Positions 29,457-39,788 of a DNA stretch of 64,000 nucleotides are shown here, piece after piece. Within the stretch, counting starts at the first letter, position 1. Every line of letters starts with the position of its first letter. The notes beneath the pieces were generated by a model, which did not search any database, was not told the origin of the DNA, and worked only from the letters and a program-made list of their open reading frames with translations. The position numbers and the translations under genes were made by a program. The stretch is from Kluyveromyces lactis (taxonomy: Eukaryota > Ascomycota > Saccharomycetes > Saccharomycetales > Saccharomycetaceae). The stretch lies in contig NC_006039.1 in assembly GCF_000002515.2 (NCBI RefSeq), positions 930,001 to 994,000 of the forward strand. The letters run 5' to 3'.

Positions 29457-32360
29457 ATGTCTGACGCAGAGGGTGCATCATCTTCAACATCGGCATTTGT
29501 GACGACTTTGATCGTCAACGGTGTGATCGCAACTGTATTCGTTTGGCTTTTCTTAACGTTACGTCCAAAACAACAAAGGGTGTATCAACCCCGGTCTTTA
29601 ACGGACATCAAAACGATACCAGAGTCTGAGCGAACAGAAGAAGTCCCGTCAGGGTATTTTGATTGGGTCCCGTATTTGCTAACAAAACCACATTCATACT
29701 TGATCCAGCATGCAAGTATCGATGGATACTTGTTCTTGCGTTACATCTCCATTTTTGGAGGTATCTCATTAATCGGTTGCTTTATACTTTTCCCAATTTT
29801 ATTGCCGGTCAATGCTACCAATGGTTACAATCTAGAAGGGTTTGAATTGCTTGCTTTTTCGAACGTTAGCAACAAGAATAGATTCTTTGCACATGTATTT
29901 TTGTCTTGGATCTTCTTTGGTCTAATCATCTTTATCATCTACAGAGAATTATACTATTACGTTACGCTTCGTCATTCCATTCAGACTTCTCCATTGTACG
30001 ATGGGTTACTCTCTTCTAGAAGTATAATTTTGACCGACTTGCAGGGCGATTTTTGCTCTGAACCGGAGTTGAACGAAAGATTTTTGAATGTATCACAAGT
30101 TTTCCTTGCTCGTGATTTGAGTACCTTGCATGAATTGGTTAAGGAGCGTGCTCAACTCGCCAACAAATATGAATCTACACTAAACGGAGTCATCACCAAA
30201 TCGGTTAAGAAGAAATTAAAAGCTGATAAAAAGGGTGAAAAGGTAGCAGAGGGAACCACTAATTTGGATCAACCTCAAAATGATTTGGAAACTTACATTC
30301 CACTGAAGAAAAGACCAAAGCACAGGTTATCCAAGATTCCTATATTAAATATTTGTTTGAGTGAGAAGGTTGACACATTGGACTACTCTGTGAAACATAT
30401 CAGTGAGTTGAATGAAAAAATTGGTACAGAGCAGGAAAGCTGGGAAGATAATAACACCGTAGGATCGGCATTTATCGAATTCAAGACTCAATACGATGCG
30501 CAAAGAGCTTATCAATCAATCCCATATTTGTTCGATAAAGATATCTACGACAGCGCTTTAATTGGTTACGGACCAGATGACGTTATCTGGGAAAGCACAA
30601 GTATGAACAGGAAGACAAGAAAAGTCAAGAGATTAGGTGGTAACACAATTTTAACATTGATGATCATATTTTGGGCCATTCCTGTTGCTGTGGTTGGTTG
30701 TATCTCTAACATCAACTTTTTGACCGACAAGGTGCCATTTTTAAGGTTTATTGATAACATGCCTGATGTTTTGATGGGTGTTATTACTGGTTTATTGCCA
30801 ACTATTCTTTTGGCATTATTAATGTCTTTGGTTCCTGTATTCATTAAAAAGGTTGCTATGATGACAGGAGCTTTGACAAGGCAAGAAATTGAGCTATATT
30901 GTCACGCATGGTATTATGCATTCCAAGTGGTTCAAGTTTTTATAGTCGTTACTTTGGCATCTTCGGCATCCAGTACTGTCACAGATATCATCGATGAACC
31001 TGATTCTGCTATGACGTTGTTGGCTCAAAATTTGCCAAAGGCTTCTAACTTCTACATCGCCTATTTCTTATTGCAAGGTTTGACTGTGCCAAGTGGAGCT
31101 TTGTTGCAAGTTGTTGCATTGATTTTGAGTAAAGTTCTTGGAAGAGTGCTTGACAAAACACCTAGGCAAAAATGGGCTCGTTATAACACACTTTCTCAGC
31201 CTAGCTGGGGTGTCGTTTATCCGGTCTTAGAATTGTTGGTATGTATCTTCATCACTTACTCTATCATTGCACCAATCATCTTGGTATTCTCTACCGTTGC
31301 ACTAGGTTTCTTCTTCCTTGCCTATTTGTACAATTTGACATATGTGATGAGCTTCAGCTATGATTTACGTGGTAGGAACTATCCAAGAGCATTATTCCAA
31401 GTATTTGTTGGATTGTACTTAGCTGAAATATGTCTAATTGGTCTTTTCATCATGGCCAAGACATGGGGTCCTTTGGTTTTGGAAGCAGTCTTCTTGGCTG
31501 CTACTGCTCTTGCCCATATTTACTTCAAGAGAAGATTTATTCCATTGTTTGATGCAGTTCCATTGAGCGCAATCAGATACGCTAGAGGTGAAGAAGGTTC
31601 TTATTACCCAGCCAAGGATCAAGGTTTGAACGAAATTCAAGTCGAAGGTAAGAAACTTGCAGAAAACATTCTATCTGAAGATAGAAATGGGGTCTTCCAA
31701 GAAACTACAAAACAAGATTTGCAGAGAGTTAACATGCTGCCTGATGAGTATGAAGATTCTCTTGAAAATGATTCAAAGAGCAATAATGGTAACGGAACTA
31801 TTTCGGGCAGCTCGAAACAGAATCCAAGCACCTTTGTCAACGATTCAGAACAATTCCATAAGACAAAAGTACCTCCACAAATTCCACCACCAGAAGTTCA
31901 CCAGGAAGAAAGAGACCCCAACATCATTGTCAACCGCGCGGATGCTGGGCAAGTTATCTCCGATGTTAAGGGTTACCCAATAAATGCACCAGAAGAGCAA
32001 CTCGGTTTACCATCCGATCTGATCAGACCAAAGAGTATCGTGGCCCGTTGCAAGCTATTCTTCCAACCTCAGAAGTACTACGATTTCGCTATTGTAAGGC
32101 AAACTCTACCTTATGTCTTCAATGACGTCATTAGATACGATTTGGAGTACTTGGAAACCGCCTTCACCGAGCCTTGTGTTAGAGAGAAGGAACCAATTAT
32201 ATGGTGTGCAAGAGATCCTATGGGATTGTCCCATCAGCAAATATCCATTGCATCTGCCAGTGGTGTGGATGTTAGAGATGATTTCGCTGGTTATGACGAG
32301 ACGGGTAAGACAACATACTCTAATAGTCCTCCAGACTACGAAATGATTGCCAAAAAGTGA
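29457..32360 (+). CDS. RSN1: TMEM63/CSC-family membrane protein Rsn1
   Basis: A 967-residue multi-pass protein of the DUF221/TMEM63 (OSCA-like) family. S. cerevisiae Rsn1 (YMR266W, 953) was found as a high-copy rescuer of sro7 cells in high salt; homologues are osmosensitive cation channels. Helix 1 is at ~13-36 and helices 2-3 at ~90-165 (LLPVNATNGYNLEGFELLAFSNV between them), followed by a cytosolic RRM-like loop of ~230 residues (GSAFIEFKTQYDAQRAYQS). The pore domain of about eight helices runs ~400-690 (ANNTILTLMIIFWAIPVAVVG-like start, PSGALLQVV, GRNYPRALFQVFVG). The C-terminal tail is hydrophilic and ends VREKEPIIWCARDPMG and PPDYEMIAKK, as in Rsn1. Its duplicate in S. cerevisiae is PHM7, next to ATG34/ATG19; here RSN1 lies directly beside an ATG19-type gene. 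Confidence 0.95.
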   Translation: MSDAEGASSSTSAFVTTLIVNGVIATVFVWLFLTLRPKQQRVYQPRSLTDIKTIPESERTEEVPSGYFDWVPYLLTKPHSYLIQHASIDGYLFLRYISIFGGISLIGCFILFPILLPVNATNGYNLEGFELLAFSNVSNKNRFFAHVFLSWIFFGLIIFIIYRELYYYVTLRHSIQTSPLYDGLLSSRSIILTDLQGDFCSEPELNERFLNVSQVFLARDLSTLHELVKERAQLANKYESTLNGVITKSVKKKLKADKKGEKVAEGTTNLDQPQNDLETYIPLKKRPKHRLSKIPILNICLSEKVDTLDYSVKHISELNEKIGTEQESWEDNNTVGSAFIEFKTQYDAQRAYQSIPYLFDKDIYDSALIGYGPDDVIWESTSMNRKTRKVKRLGGNTILTLMIIFWAIPVAVVGCISNINFLTDKVPFLRFIDNMPDVLMGVITGLLPTILLALLMSLVPVFIKKVAMMTGALTRQEIELYCHAWYYAFQVVQVFIVVTLASSASSTVTDIIDEPDSAMTLLAQNLPKASNFYIAYFLLQGLTVPSGALLQVVALILSKVLGRVLDKTPRQKWARYNTLSQPSWGVVYPVLELLVCIFITYSIIAPIILVFSTVALGFFFLAYLYNLTYVMSFSYDLRGRNYPRALFQVFVGLYLAEICLIGLFIMAKTWGPLVLEAVFLAATALAHIYFKRRFIPLFDAVPLSAIRYARGEEGSYYPAKDQGLNEIQVEGKKLAENILSEDRNGVFQETTKQDLQRVNMLPDEYEDSLENDSKSNNGNGTISGSSKQNPSTFVNDSEQFHKTKVPPQIPPPEVHQEERDPNIIVNRADAGQVISDVKGYPINAPEEQLGLPSDLIRPKSIVARCKLFFQPQKYYDFAIVRQTLPYVFNDVIRYDLEYLETAFTEPCVREKEPIIWCARDPMGLSHQQISIASASGVDVRDDFAGYDETGKTTYSNSPPDYEMIAKK

Positions 32361-32987
32361 AATTGCCATAAGTTAAAATAATGGGTAAAAAAAGCTGGAT
32401 TATTCCGCATCACGAAATAATACGGTATTGAATGTCTACTTGTATTTCTTTACTTCTACTCTCTACTTTCTTCTCCTTTTCCATCTTTAATATAATAGTT
32501 TTTTATAGTTCAATTTAATACTTTAATAATCTCTACACACTCTTAACAAGATCCAAAGTAATGCATTAAGTTGGCAGTTACCGTTTCAAGTTTCAGAGGT
32601 TCGAAAAGCATTAATACTTTGACTGGAAACCCCTCTTGACGAGGCACTGCTGCCAGTGTCAGTTTATAGTTCTGCTTTACCATAGCAATTAAGAACAGTT
32701 TATTTTTTTGTCTTCAAACCGAGGAATTCCTGGAATTTTCCTAATCTCAAGGAGATAAAAAAGATAAATTATGTATTTCCCCTGATCTAGAAATATATAT
32801 AAAGAAATAAAAGGGGAGGCAAAGGGGGTTTTTGACTACTTCTACTCAGTATCACATTTAAAGAAGACTATATAACGGTCGGTAACAGATTATTCAAGTT
32901 ATATTTGCCACTGTAGAGTTAGTTTTACAATACACTTAATCACTGACTTTTCAAAGATCCGAACAACACCTTTTTTACTCAACAATA
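32361..32987. other. intergenic, RSN1 3' end and ATG19 promoter
   Basis: 627 bases; no gene. The 3' part carries a TATA box and STREs (next entry). A GC-richer stretch at ~32615-32660 has short self-complementary arms (CACTG..CAGTG) but no snoRNA or tRNA signature that I can recognise. Confidence 0.55.
32779..32827 (+). promoter_or_regulatory. STRE cluster and TATA box upstream of ATG19-like gene
   Basis: CCCCT at 32779-32783 and AGGGG at 32812-32816 and 32823-32827 flank a TATATATAAA box (about 32794-32803). Three Msn2/4-type sites within 50 bases point to induction by stress or starvation, fitting an autophagy receptor. Confidence 0.6.
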
Positions 32988-34718
32988 ATGTCCTATGATA
33001 GTTACTATGGTCATCAGGTGGATATCCATTTCACAGGTCCAAAGGGAATATCCTCTCGTCAAGTAATTCAAGCCAGATCAAGCCCTGATATGGTGGCTTT
33101 GAGAAAAATAGGCCTTAGCTTGTTTCAATCAACGAATATTTTTGATTCATATGCGGTAACAGCCAAAGTAAATGAAACGGCTTCTGAAAGAACTCCGATA
33201 CGTAATTACAAAGACCTTGAAAGCATTTGGGATGATGTTCTAACAGTGGGAACTTTGTACATCGATGTGGCTGAAAAAAATCACTATGAACCTCATGACG
33301 CTGGAAGCATCACAGATGCGATCACAGATGGAAATGATACTAAAATGTCCATCCCATCATCTCAATGGGATAAACTAATCAGATCGTTAGAAAAACTCGA
33401 ATTATCTATTAGAGGCAATAATGTTAACAGTTCAACTTCTGAGGATACTGTTCATGAGGGAATAGTCTGCGATGGGTGCCAAGGTCCGGCTGATGGAATC
33501 CGTGTTGTCAATACAAAAACCGCAGATCAAAATGGGTTCATCAAGGGGCCCAGATTTTGTTGCTTATACTGTCACGATTATGATTTATGCAGCGAATGCG
33601 AAAAGAAGGGATTCACTTCGGGTACTCACAAATCCTACCATAACTTCGTTAAGGTTGTCACACCCGATGCTAAATTGAAATCGTTTACTTCGGACTACTT
33701 GAAGAGCACACATCAGCAAGTTACGAGACCATCCAGGTACAATCAAGTGCCTGCTCCATCTAGGTACAACCAAGTTCCTGCTCCATCTAGGTATAATCAG
33801 GCTCCTGCTCCATCAAGGTATTACCAAGTCCCTGCAACATCCAGGTACAGTCAGTTTCCTGCTCCACCTAGATATAATCCAGAACCATTGCCATCTGAAA
33901 TTAAGGTTGAAGGCTTTTACGGAAAAGACAAAGCATCACCTAGAAACTCTTCTCCTCGCGTACCAGCTGCTAATGTGCAGCATGATTTTAACGATGTTAT
34001 CATTGAAGTTGGACAACAGAACAAGGCAATGTTTGATTTCTTTGCTGAAATCAAAACAGAGAGTGAATTGGAGAAATTAATGCAAGATGCCATCAGCTGG
34101 AGAATTGCAAAGCAGTGGTACGGAGAAGACATCTATGAGAAATTAGAGAGGTATCAGAATATGATGCAAGAAAACGCTCAGAAGGAGCGAGAGAATGAGT
34201 CTTCCGATGAGGCAACTATGAATACTCAAGGGTCATCAAATCCTTCATTAAGGGTAGAGATGTTCCAAAAAGGTCATTTGTTAACATTTAAACTTTTTAA
34301 TGATGGTGACGAAACAATTCCAAATGGATTAAAATTAGTGTTCCAGTGCGAACAGAAAGGCAGAGTGGCAACCCCGATTAAATGCAATTTACAAGTTGGT
34401 CCAGACGAATTACAGCCAGGTAACTACAAAATTTTGAACTTTAACTACCGTGGCACATTGGAAGAATTTAGCTTTGAGCAACCATGCAAGATTGATCTCA
34501 TTGATGTCAGAGAACAAGTGGTATATACCACAGAACAAAGCACGGTACCAGGATCATCGGTATTCCATTTAAAACCTCCAGTCTGTAAGATGCTCCCAAT
34601 GGGTGATCGCAGAAATATACCATGCAACGAAGATGAAGACCCTGATGTTCAATACACATTAACTAGCCCTTCACAATCTGATACTGATGTTATATCTTCT
34701 TCAGTCACGGATCAAGAA

Positions 34719-34753
<35 letters not shown>

Positions 34754-34871
34754 AGAGGAAGAAGAAGAAAATACAGCGCAGGCAGACAATGAAAACAATG
34801 ATCTCGTCTACGTTGAGTCGCTCTCTGAAGAGTACGATTTACTAAGTGATTCGGACTTTGATCATAACTGA
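32988..34871 (+). CDS. ATG19: Atg19-type selective autophagy receptor with ZZ zinc finger
   Basis: Cargo receptor of the Cvt pathway, which links vacuolar hydrolases (prApe1, Ams1) to Atg11 and Atg8. Residues ~10-98 form a PB1-like alpha/beta domain. A ZZ zinc finger spans ~161-225 (VCDGCQG, RFCCLYCHDYDLCSECEKKG, then two His). Six nine-residue repeats of the type PSRYNQVPA follow at ~248-301. An amphipathic helical segment at ~344-405 would match the prApe1-binding coiled coil. A beta-rich domain at ~420-535 (KGHLLTFKLFNDGDETIPNG) fits the Ig-like Ams1-binding domain of Atg19/Atg34. A poly-Glu run precedes the C terminus, which has SLSEEYDLLSDSD: YDLL at 616-619 fits an acidic-flanked Atg8-interacting motif, with nearby Ser for Atg11 binding. 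S. cerevisiae Atg19 (415 residues) has lost the ZZ finger. The RSN1 neighbour matches the PHM7-ATG34-ATG19 region. Confidence 0.82.
33729..33890 (+). repeat. six 27-bp tandem repeats inside ATG19-like gene
   Basis: Units begin at 33729, 33756, 33783, 33810, 33837 and 33864. The first four are close copies coding PSRYNQVPA-type peptides; the last two have drifted (TSRYSQFPA, PPRYNPEPL). The repeat is in frame and likely forms a flexible Pro/Tyr-rich linker after the zinc finger. Confidence 0.9.
34716..34769 (+). repeat. GAA/GAG run coding poly-glutamate
   Basis: Eighteen consecutive Glu codons (GAA with GAG mixed in) in the ATG19-like gene, ~30 codons before its end. The acidic block lies just upstream of the proposed Atg8-binding motif. 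Confidence 0.9.
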
Positions 34872-35523
34872 TCAATTGCATGATCACATGAAAGACAAAT
34901 ATTCTCTGGCCCAATGCTGCTAGTAGCATGTCATGTCATCCTGGTTGACCCCCCCTACTCCATCCTCTTTTTTATTATATTTTACTTTGTTTTATCTTTT
35001 CTTTGTTAAGGTGTTTTCACCTGTTGTGTTTGACAACTGCACTGGACCAGATCACATCATATTCTAGCGACGACGTTCGTGCAGTTTATTCAACTTACTG
35101 TTTTACGAGATAAGATGGTTTTTCTACTACTATTTACGATTAAGTATTTCCTTCTACATACAAACTCTTAATGGTTATCTCTTTAAAGTCAAGACCGTAT
35201 GCGGCGATGCAGGGTAACGGCATCCTCTTTCTTTTCAAGAATTCTGAAAATTTTTGAAATTTGGTATTGCATCGACGAGAGTGCAGTTACTTTTGAAAGA
35301 GAAAAATATGTAGAACTTATACGTTACAAATTACTAGTAAATATGGTCTAAGAGAAAGAGAGATGGGATTCTAATTTATATGTACAAGTTTGCTTTTGCT
35401 TCATTTGTACATTAGTTCCATCAACGATATTCATTAGGTTTAGTATTTCGATCTTTATTTGATTTAGAATCCGGTAAGAAGATATAACTAATAGCTTAAT
35501 CCTATAGTACAGCAATTGAAACA
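34872..35523. other. intergenic, ATG19 3' end and SUP45 promoter
   Basis: 652 bases; no gene seen. A C7 run lies near 34950, and AGGGTAAC near 35211-35218 is a partial Reb1 match that may serve SUP45. Confidence 0.5.
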
Positions 35524-36840
35524 ATGGAGACTGATGCTGAGAAGAATATTGAGATCTGGAAGGTCAAGAAATTGATCAAGTCTCTAGAGAAGGCTAGGGG
35601 TAATGGTACCTCTATGATTTCGCTTGTCATTCCACCAAAGGGTCAAATTTCTATGATTCAAAAGATGTTGACTGATGAATATGGTACTGCTTCCAATATT
35701 AAATCGAGAGTCAACCGTTTGTCAGTGCTCTCTGCTATCACATCCACACAACAAAAGCTAAAATTATACACTAAGATCCCACCTAATGGTTTGGTGCTAT
35801 ATTGTGGTGATATGATAACTGAAGAAGGTAAAGAAAAGAAGGTTACATTTGACATTGAACCTTATAAACCAATCAACACCTCTTTGTACTTATGTGACAA
35901 TAAGTTCCACACAGAGGTTCTTTCTGAATTGCTAGAAGCAGATGATAAATTCGGTTTCATCGTGATGGATGGTCAAGGTGCATTGTTCGGTCTTTTGACT
36001 GGTAACACAAGAACAGTTTTGCATAAATTCACTGTTGATTTACCAAAGAAGCATGGTAGAGGTGGTCAATCCGCTGTTCGTTTTGCTCGTTTAAGAGAAG
36101 AAAAGAGACATAACTATGTCAGAAAAGTGGCAGAAGTTGCTGTGCAAAATTTTATTACGAACGATAAGGTGAACGTTAAAGGTTTAATCTTGGCTGGTTC
36201 TGCAGATTTCAAAACAGATTTGGCCAAATCTGAATTGTTCGATCAAAGATTGCAAGCTAAGATCGTCAAGATCGTTGATATCTCATACGGTGGTGAAAAC
36301 GGTTTCAACCAAGCTATCGAACTATCTGCAGAAGCCTTAGCCAATGTTAAATTCATTCAAGAAAAGAAATTGATTACCGAATATTTCGATCAAATCTCTC
36401 AAGATACTGGTAAATACTGCTACGGTATCGAAGATACTCTAAAGGCTTTGGATTTGGGTGCTGTTGAAATTTTGATTGTTTTTGAAAATCTAGAAACCAT
36501 CAGATATGTATACAGGGACTCTGAAGATAAAGAAGTACTAAAATTCGTCGAACCAGAGGAACAAGACAAATCATACTCTCTTGATAAAACTACCGGAGCA
36601 GAAATGGACTTGGTCTCTGAACAACCATTAATTGAATGGCTTGCGGAAAATTACAAAAACTACGGTGCCAATCTAGAATTCATTACCGATAAATCCTCTG
36701 AAGGTGCTCAATTCGTTACTGGTTTCGGTGGTATTGGTGCGCTACTTCGTTATAAAGTCAACTTCGAACAATTGATGGAAGATTCAGATGATGAATATTA
36801 TGATGAAAATGAAGATGATGATGACTACGATTTCATTTAA
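35524..36840 (+). CDS. SUP45: translation release factor eRF1
   Basis: Sup45 reads all three stop codons in the ribosomal A site and triggers peptide release together with eRF3 (Sup35). Domain 1 has NIKS at 58-61 and the YLCDNKF motif used for stop-codon recognition. Domain 2 carries the peptidyl-tRNA hydrolysis motif GRGGQ, GGQ at 180-182. Domain 3 (from ~275) binds eRF3. The C terminus is acidic ([20 protein letters not shown]), as in S. cerevisiae. It is 438 residues against 437. Codon choice is strongly biased (GGT, GCT, AAG), as in highly expressed genes. It is convergent with MAK5, and BMT2 lies beyond, the same trio as YBR143C-YBR142W-YBR141C. Confidence 0.98.
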   Translation: METDAEKNIEIWKVKKLIKSLEKARGNGTSMISLVIPPKGQISMIQKMLTDEYGTASNIKSRVNRLSVLSAITSTQQKLKLYTKIPPNGLVLYCGDMITEEGKEKKVTFDIEPYKPINTSLYLCDNKFHTEVLSELLEADDKFGFIVMDGQGALFGLLTGNTRTVLHKFTVDLPKKHGRGGQSAVRFARLREEKRHNYVRKVAEVAVQNFITNDKVNVKGLILAGSADFKTDLAKSELFDQRLQAKIVKIVDISYGGENGFNQAIELSAEALANVKFIQEKKLITEYFDQISQDTGKYCYGIEDTLKALDLGAVEILIVFENLETIRYVYRDSEDKEVLKFVEPEEQDKSYSLDKTTGAEMDLVSEQPLIEWLAENYKNYGANLEFITDKSSEGAQFVTGFGGIGALLRYKVNFEQLMEDSDDEYYDENEDDDDYDFI

Positions 36841-37066
36841 ACCTCTTCAGTCAAGCGATGTATAAATAGTGTTTATAAATATATATCTTTCTTTTCATTC
36901 TTTTCTTTATCATAAGTATCACCAAGATATATTTGATTAAGTTGTATTTGCAAGACATTACATATTTTTCATGCAATTCAAACATTCTTCACACTCCGAC
37001 AACGACTGTTGTATTGGGAATATATATGTTTTCCTATTTTTATTTCTCTATAGCAGATAAAGGGCT

Positions 37067-39436
37067 TCATTTATGCTTCTTGCCCTTGAGTGTTTGCAAT
37101 GCATCCACTTTATCATGTCCAATAATGGAATTGTGACCTTTATGTTTGACTAAAGTGTCAGCGAGATTGGTCAGACCTCCTGTTAGATAGCTTTTTCTTA
37201 AATCTTTTCTTAGTGGCATTTTTAATAACTCGTTGAGCTGGTATTTTAGAGCCTTATTTTCATTCTTTTCCAACTGTTTATTCAACTTTTTGGTTTTGTT
37301 TCTAGCTAAAAATTGGTCCTTTTCCTCTTCTTCTGAATCTAATTCAATATCCAATTCTTCAGCAGCCTTTTTTAACCAATTATCATCCTTATGTAGTGAT
37401 TTCGTTGCTATCTCATCATCAGCAAGTTCGCTCGCTATCTTGCTTCTTTCTCTCAGCTGAGAAACGATGTCAGGCTCAAGTGGTAACATTGGGACATCAT
37501 TCTGCCATTTTGTTTTCCTGGGGTTACTACTCTTCTTGGTAGATAACACCTTTCTGAGCTTTCTTAAAGGTCCCATGGATTCCTGTGGTGAACAAATCAT
37601 GACAGAAACACCTTCATTATCACCACGGGCTGTTCTTCCACTTCTGTGGATATATACGTCAGCACTGCGGGGTAAGTGATAGTGTAAAACATGTTTGATA
37701 CCCGAGATGTCCAATCCTCTAGCAGCGACGTCACTAGCAATTAAAATTGTTGGTTTTCCTACCTTGCTATTTTTCTCTGATTGTTCTTTGAACTTTTCAA
37801 GGTTCCTAAGACGATTTTTTTGAGCCATTGATGAATGGATCTGGAATGACGAAATCTTTAGATTGTTTAAAAATGCATTCAACTTTTTGACGCTATCTAT
37901 AGCGTTACAAAATACTAAAGTTGTGCCAGGATACATCATGATAAAGTAGTAGACATATAAGTCACGCTCCATTGGCAAACATTCTATCAGGGATTCTTTG
38001 ACCTGAGATGTAACTTTATGTTCAGGATTAGTATCGATAATAACTGGCTTAGATTTGAATTGAATTTTCTTCATCAAATGATTTAAAACTTGTTCCATTT
38101 CATTGTTCTCCCCACCGGCTGTTTTAAGGATTTTCCATGAAGTTTTATCTAATTTCGTGAAAAGATCCAATGAAAATGTGGCAGAGAAAATCATTGTTTG
38201 CCATCCACTTCCAGTTGGCTTTCCGTCGATACTTGTTTTAATTTTTCGGGCTTTCCCTAATAACTTCAAAATTTTCTCGAATTCATCGAAATGTCCGTCT
38301 TGTAGTAGTCTGTCTGCCTCATCAAGAACTAAAGTGTCAATTTTGGCAAACCTAGGAATCAGATCTGGGTTCCTTTCTAATAATTCCAAAAATCTACCAG
38401 GAGTTGCCACAATGATTCTACCAGAACCATCATATTTTAAGATACGTTCTTGTTTCTGAATCGACAAACCACCTGTTAGTGAAAGAATCGTGTACTTGTT
38501 AAGCTTATTCATTTTCGTCCAAACCTTTTGCAAATGGTCAGTTACTTGATGGGCCAATTCTCTAGTTGGGGTAAATATCAAGCCGATAGACCTATCATTT
38601 GATGTGTCTTTAATTAATTGTTCAATGATAGGAATACCATATGCTAAAGTCTTACCGGAACCTGTGCTAGCCTTACCCATGATATTATGTCCTTTCAGAG
38701 CTAAAGGAATAGATTTCAATTGAATTTCTGTAGGCCTGGTGAAGCCAAGCCCAGAGAGTCCTTTCAGCACTGTGAATGAGAGATCCATATTTTCGGACCA
38801 CTCAGGAAGTACTGGAGGCTCTTGATCATCGATATCGACGTTAGAGGAAAATACGTTGCTCTGTAATAAGTCATCATTTGTTTGATCTTCAGTGACAACA
38901 GTACCTGCTTCCCCCTTAACATTTTCCTTCTCGGATCTTTCTTCTTCTTGATCTTCTGCTTCTTCTCCCTCTTCTCCTTCTTCTTCAGTGGACACATGGA
39001 ACTCGCTCTCTTCATCATCCGAAGCTGCACTTAACTCACCCTCCTTGATATCGTCAAAATTCTTGAATTCAATTAATTCATCCATGTTGACATCTTCATC
39101 ATCCTCTTGGAAAACGATATTATCCTTTTCCTCCACTTGCTCCGGCTCTTTCTTAACGTTCTTGTTATCTTTCGTGATGAACTGGACTTTACCGTCGACA
39201 ACTTTCACATCCACACCATCGATTTCTTCTAATCCGTAGAAACCACCGAAATCATCTAAAGTATCTGGAATATCAACACTCTTCCAATTCAACTCATTAG
39301 CATTAACAGTGATATCTGTAGTGGCTACTTTCTTAAGGCTATTCTTATTAACCTTCTTCTTTGAATGATTCTTTGAAATACGGTCTTTCCTATCACTTTT
39401 AACAGGCTTCAAGTTCTTGCGATTCTTATTCGCCAT
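37067..39436 (-). CDS. MAK5: DEAD-box RNA helicase Mak5 (60S biogenesis)
   Basis: Mak5 is an essential nucleolar ATPase for early 60S subunit assembly (and, historically, maintenance of the L-A killer system). The N-terminal signature NWKSVDIPDTLDDFGGFYGL and EIDGVDVKVVDGKVQF matches S. cerevisiae, then an acidic Glu-rich block (~120-190). Helicase motifs: FTRPTEIQ (Q motif), ASTGSGKT (I), PTRELAHQV (Ia), TGGL and TPGRFLE (Ib), VLDEADRLL (II), FSATF (III), ASDVAARGLDI (V) and HRSGRTARG (VI). The basic C-terminal tail includes YLTGGLTNLADTL and KGHNSIIGH. I place the start at 39436 (MANKNRKNLK), 789 residues; an ATG seven codons upstream (39457) is also possible. S. cerevisiae Mak5 has 773. 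Confidence 0.96.
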   Translation of the reverse strand: MANKNRKNLKPVKSDRKDRISKNHSKKKVNKNSLKKVATTDITVNANELNWKSVDIPDTLDDFGGFYGLEEIDGVDVKVVDGKVQFITKDNKNVKKEPEQVEEKDNIVFQEDDEDVNMDELIEFKNFDDIKEGELSAASDDEESEFHVSTEEEGEEGEEAEDQEEERSEKENVKGEAGTVVTEDQTNDDLLQSNVFSSNVDIDDQEPPVLPEWSENMDLSFTVLKGLSGLGFTRPTEIQLKSIPLALKGHNIMGKASTGSGKTLAYGIPIIEQLIKDTSNDRSIGLIFTPTRELAHQVTDHLQKVWTKMNKLNKYTILSLTGGLSIQKQERILKYDGSGRIIVATPGRFLELLERNPDLIPRFAKIDTLVLDEADRLLQDGHFDEFEKILKLLGKARKIKTSIDGKPTGSGWQTMIFSATFSLDLFTKLDKTSWKILKTAGGENNEMEQVLNHLMKKIQFKSKPVIIDTNPEHKVTSQVKESLIECLPMERDLYVYYFIMMYPGTTLVFCNAIDSVKKLNAFLNNLKISSFQIHSSMAQKNRLRNLEKFKEQSEKNSKVGKPTILIASDVAARGLDISGIKHVLHYHLPRSADVYIHRSGRTARGDNEGVSVMICSPQESMGPLRKLRKVLSTKKSSNPRKTKWQNDVPMLPLEPDIVSQLRERSKIASELADDEIATKSLHKDDNWLKKAAEELDIELDSEEEEKDQFLARNKTKKLNKQLEKNENKALKYQLNELLKMPLRKDLRKSYLTGGLTNLADTLVKHKGHNSIIGHDKVDALQTLKGKKHK

Positions 39437-39788
39437 TTTTGAAACACCGTATACCATTATTATTTCTGTCCTTTTCTTATACAGAATGAGGTCGACAACA
39501 ATTAATTACCGAGAAACTTATTGTTCATGCACACGTATGCTGGTATCTCTTCTATCTCATCTCATCTCATCTCTTGGAGCTTCTTTCTCAAGATTTTCTA
39601 GAAAGTCGAAAAGAAACGATTCTATTTATGTTACCCGGATATGTCTTAAAAACTGTCCAACTCTTACATAACCGTCTGGTAAACATGATGGTATTGAAGC
39701 GAGATGAGCATCTCTCAACAAAACAGGTAAGGGCCACTCGGGTTATAACCCTCAACTTATACGTGAAAAATCTTATTACGTTGTTCCA
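39437..39788. promoter_or_regulatory. divergent MAK5/BMT2 promoter with Reb1, PAC and RRPE motifs
   Basis: The 352-base region between two 60S-biogenesis genes holds TTACCCGG (Reb1) at 39631-39638, GAGATGAG (PAC variant) at 39701-39708, the palindrome GGGTTATAACCC at 39740-39751 and TGAAAAATCTT (RRPE-like) at 39764-39774. A (TCTCA)n run lies near 39554-39573. PAC plus RRPE is the typical code of ribosome-biogenesis genes, and one set could serve both directions. Confidence 0.65.

Noticed and set aside
32608-32660. Short stem-forming GC-rich stretch as a possible snoRNA
   Set aside because: No C/D or H/ACA box set could be recognised, and the stems are only 4-5 bp.
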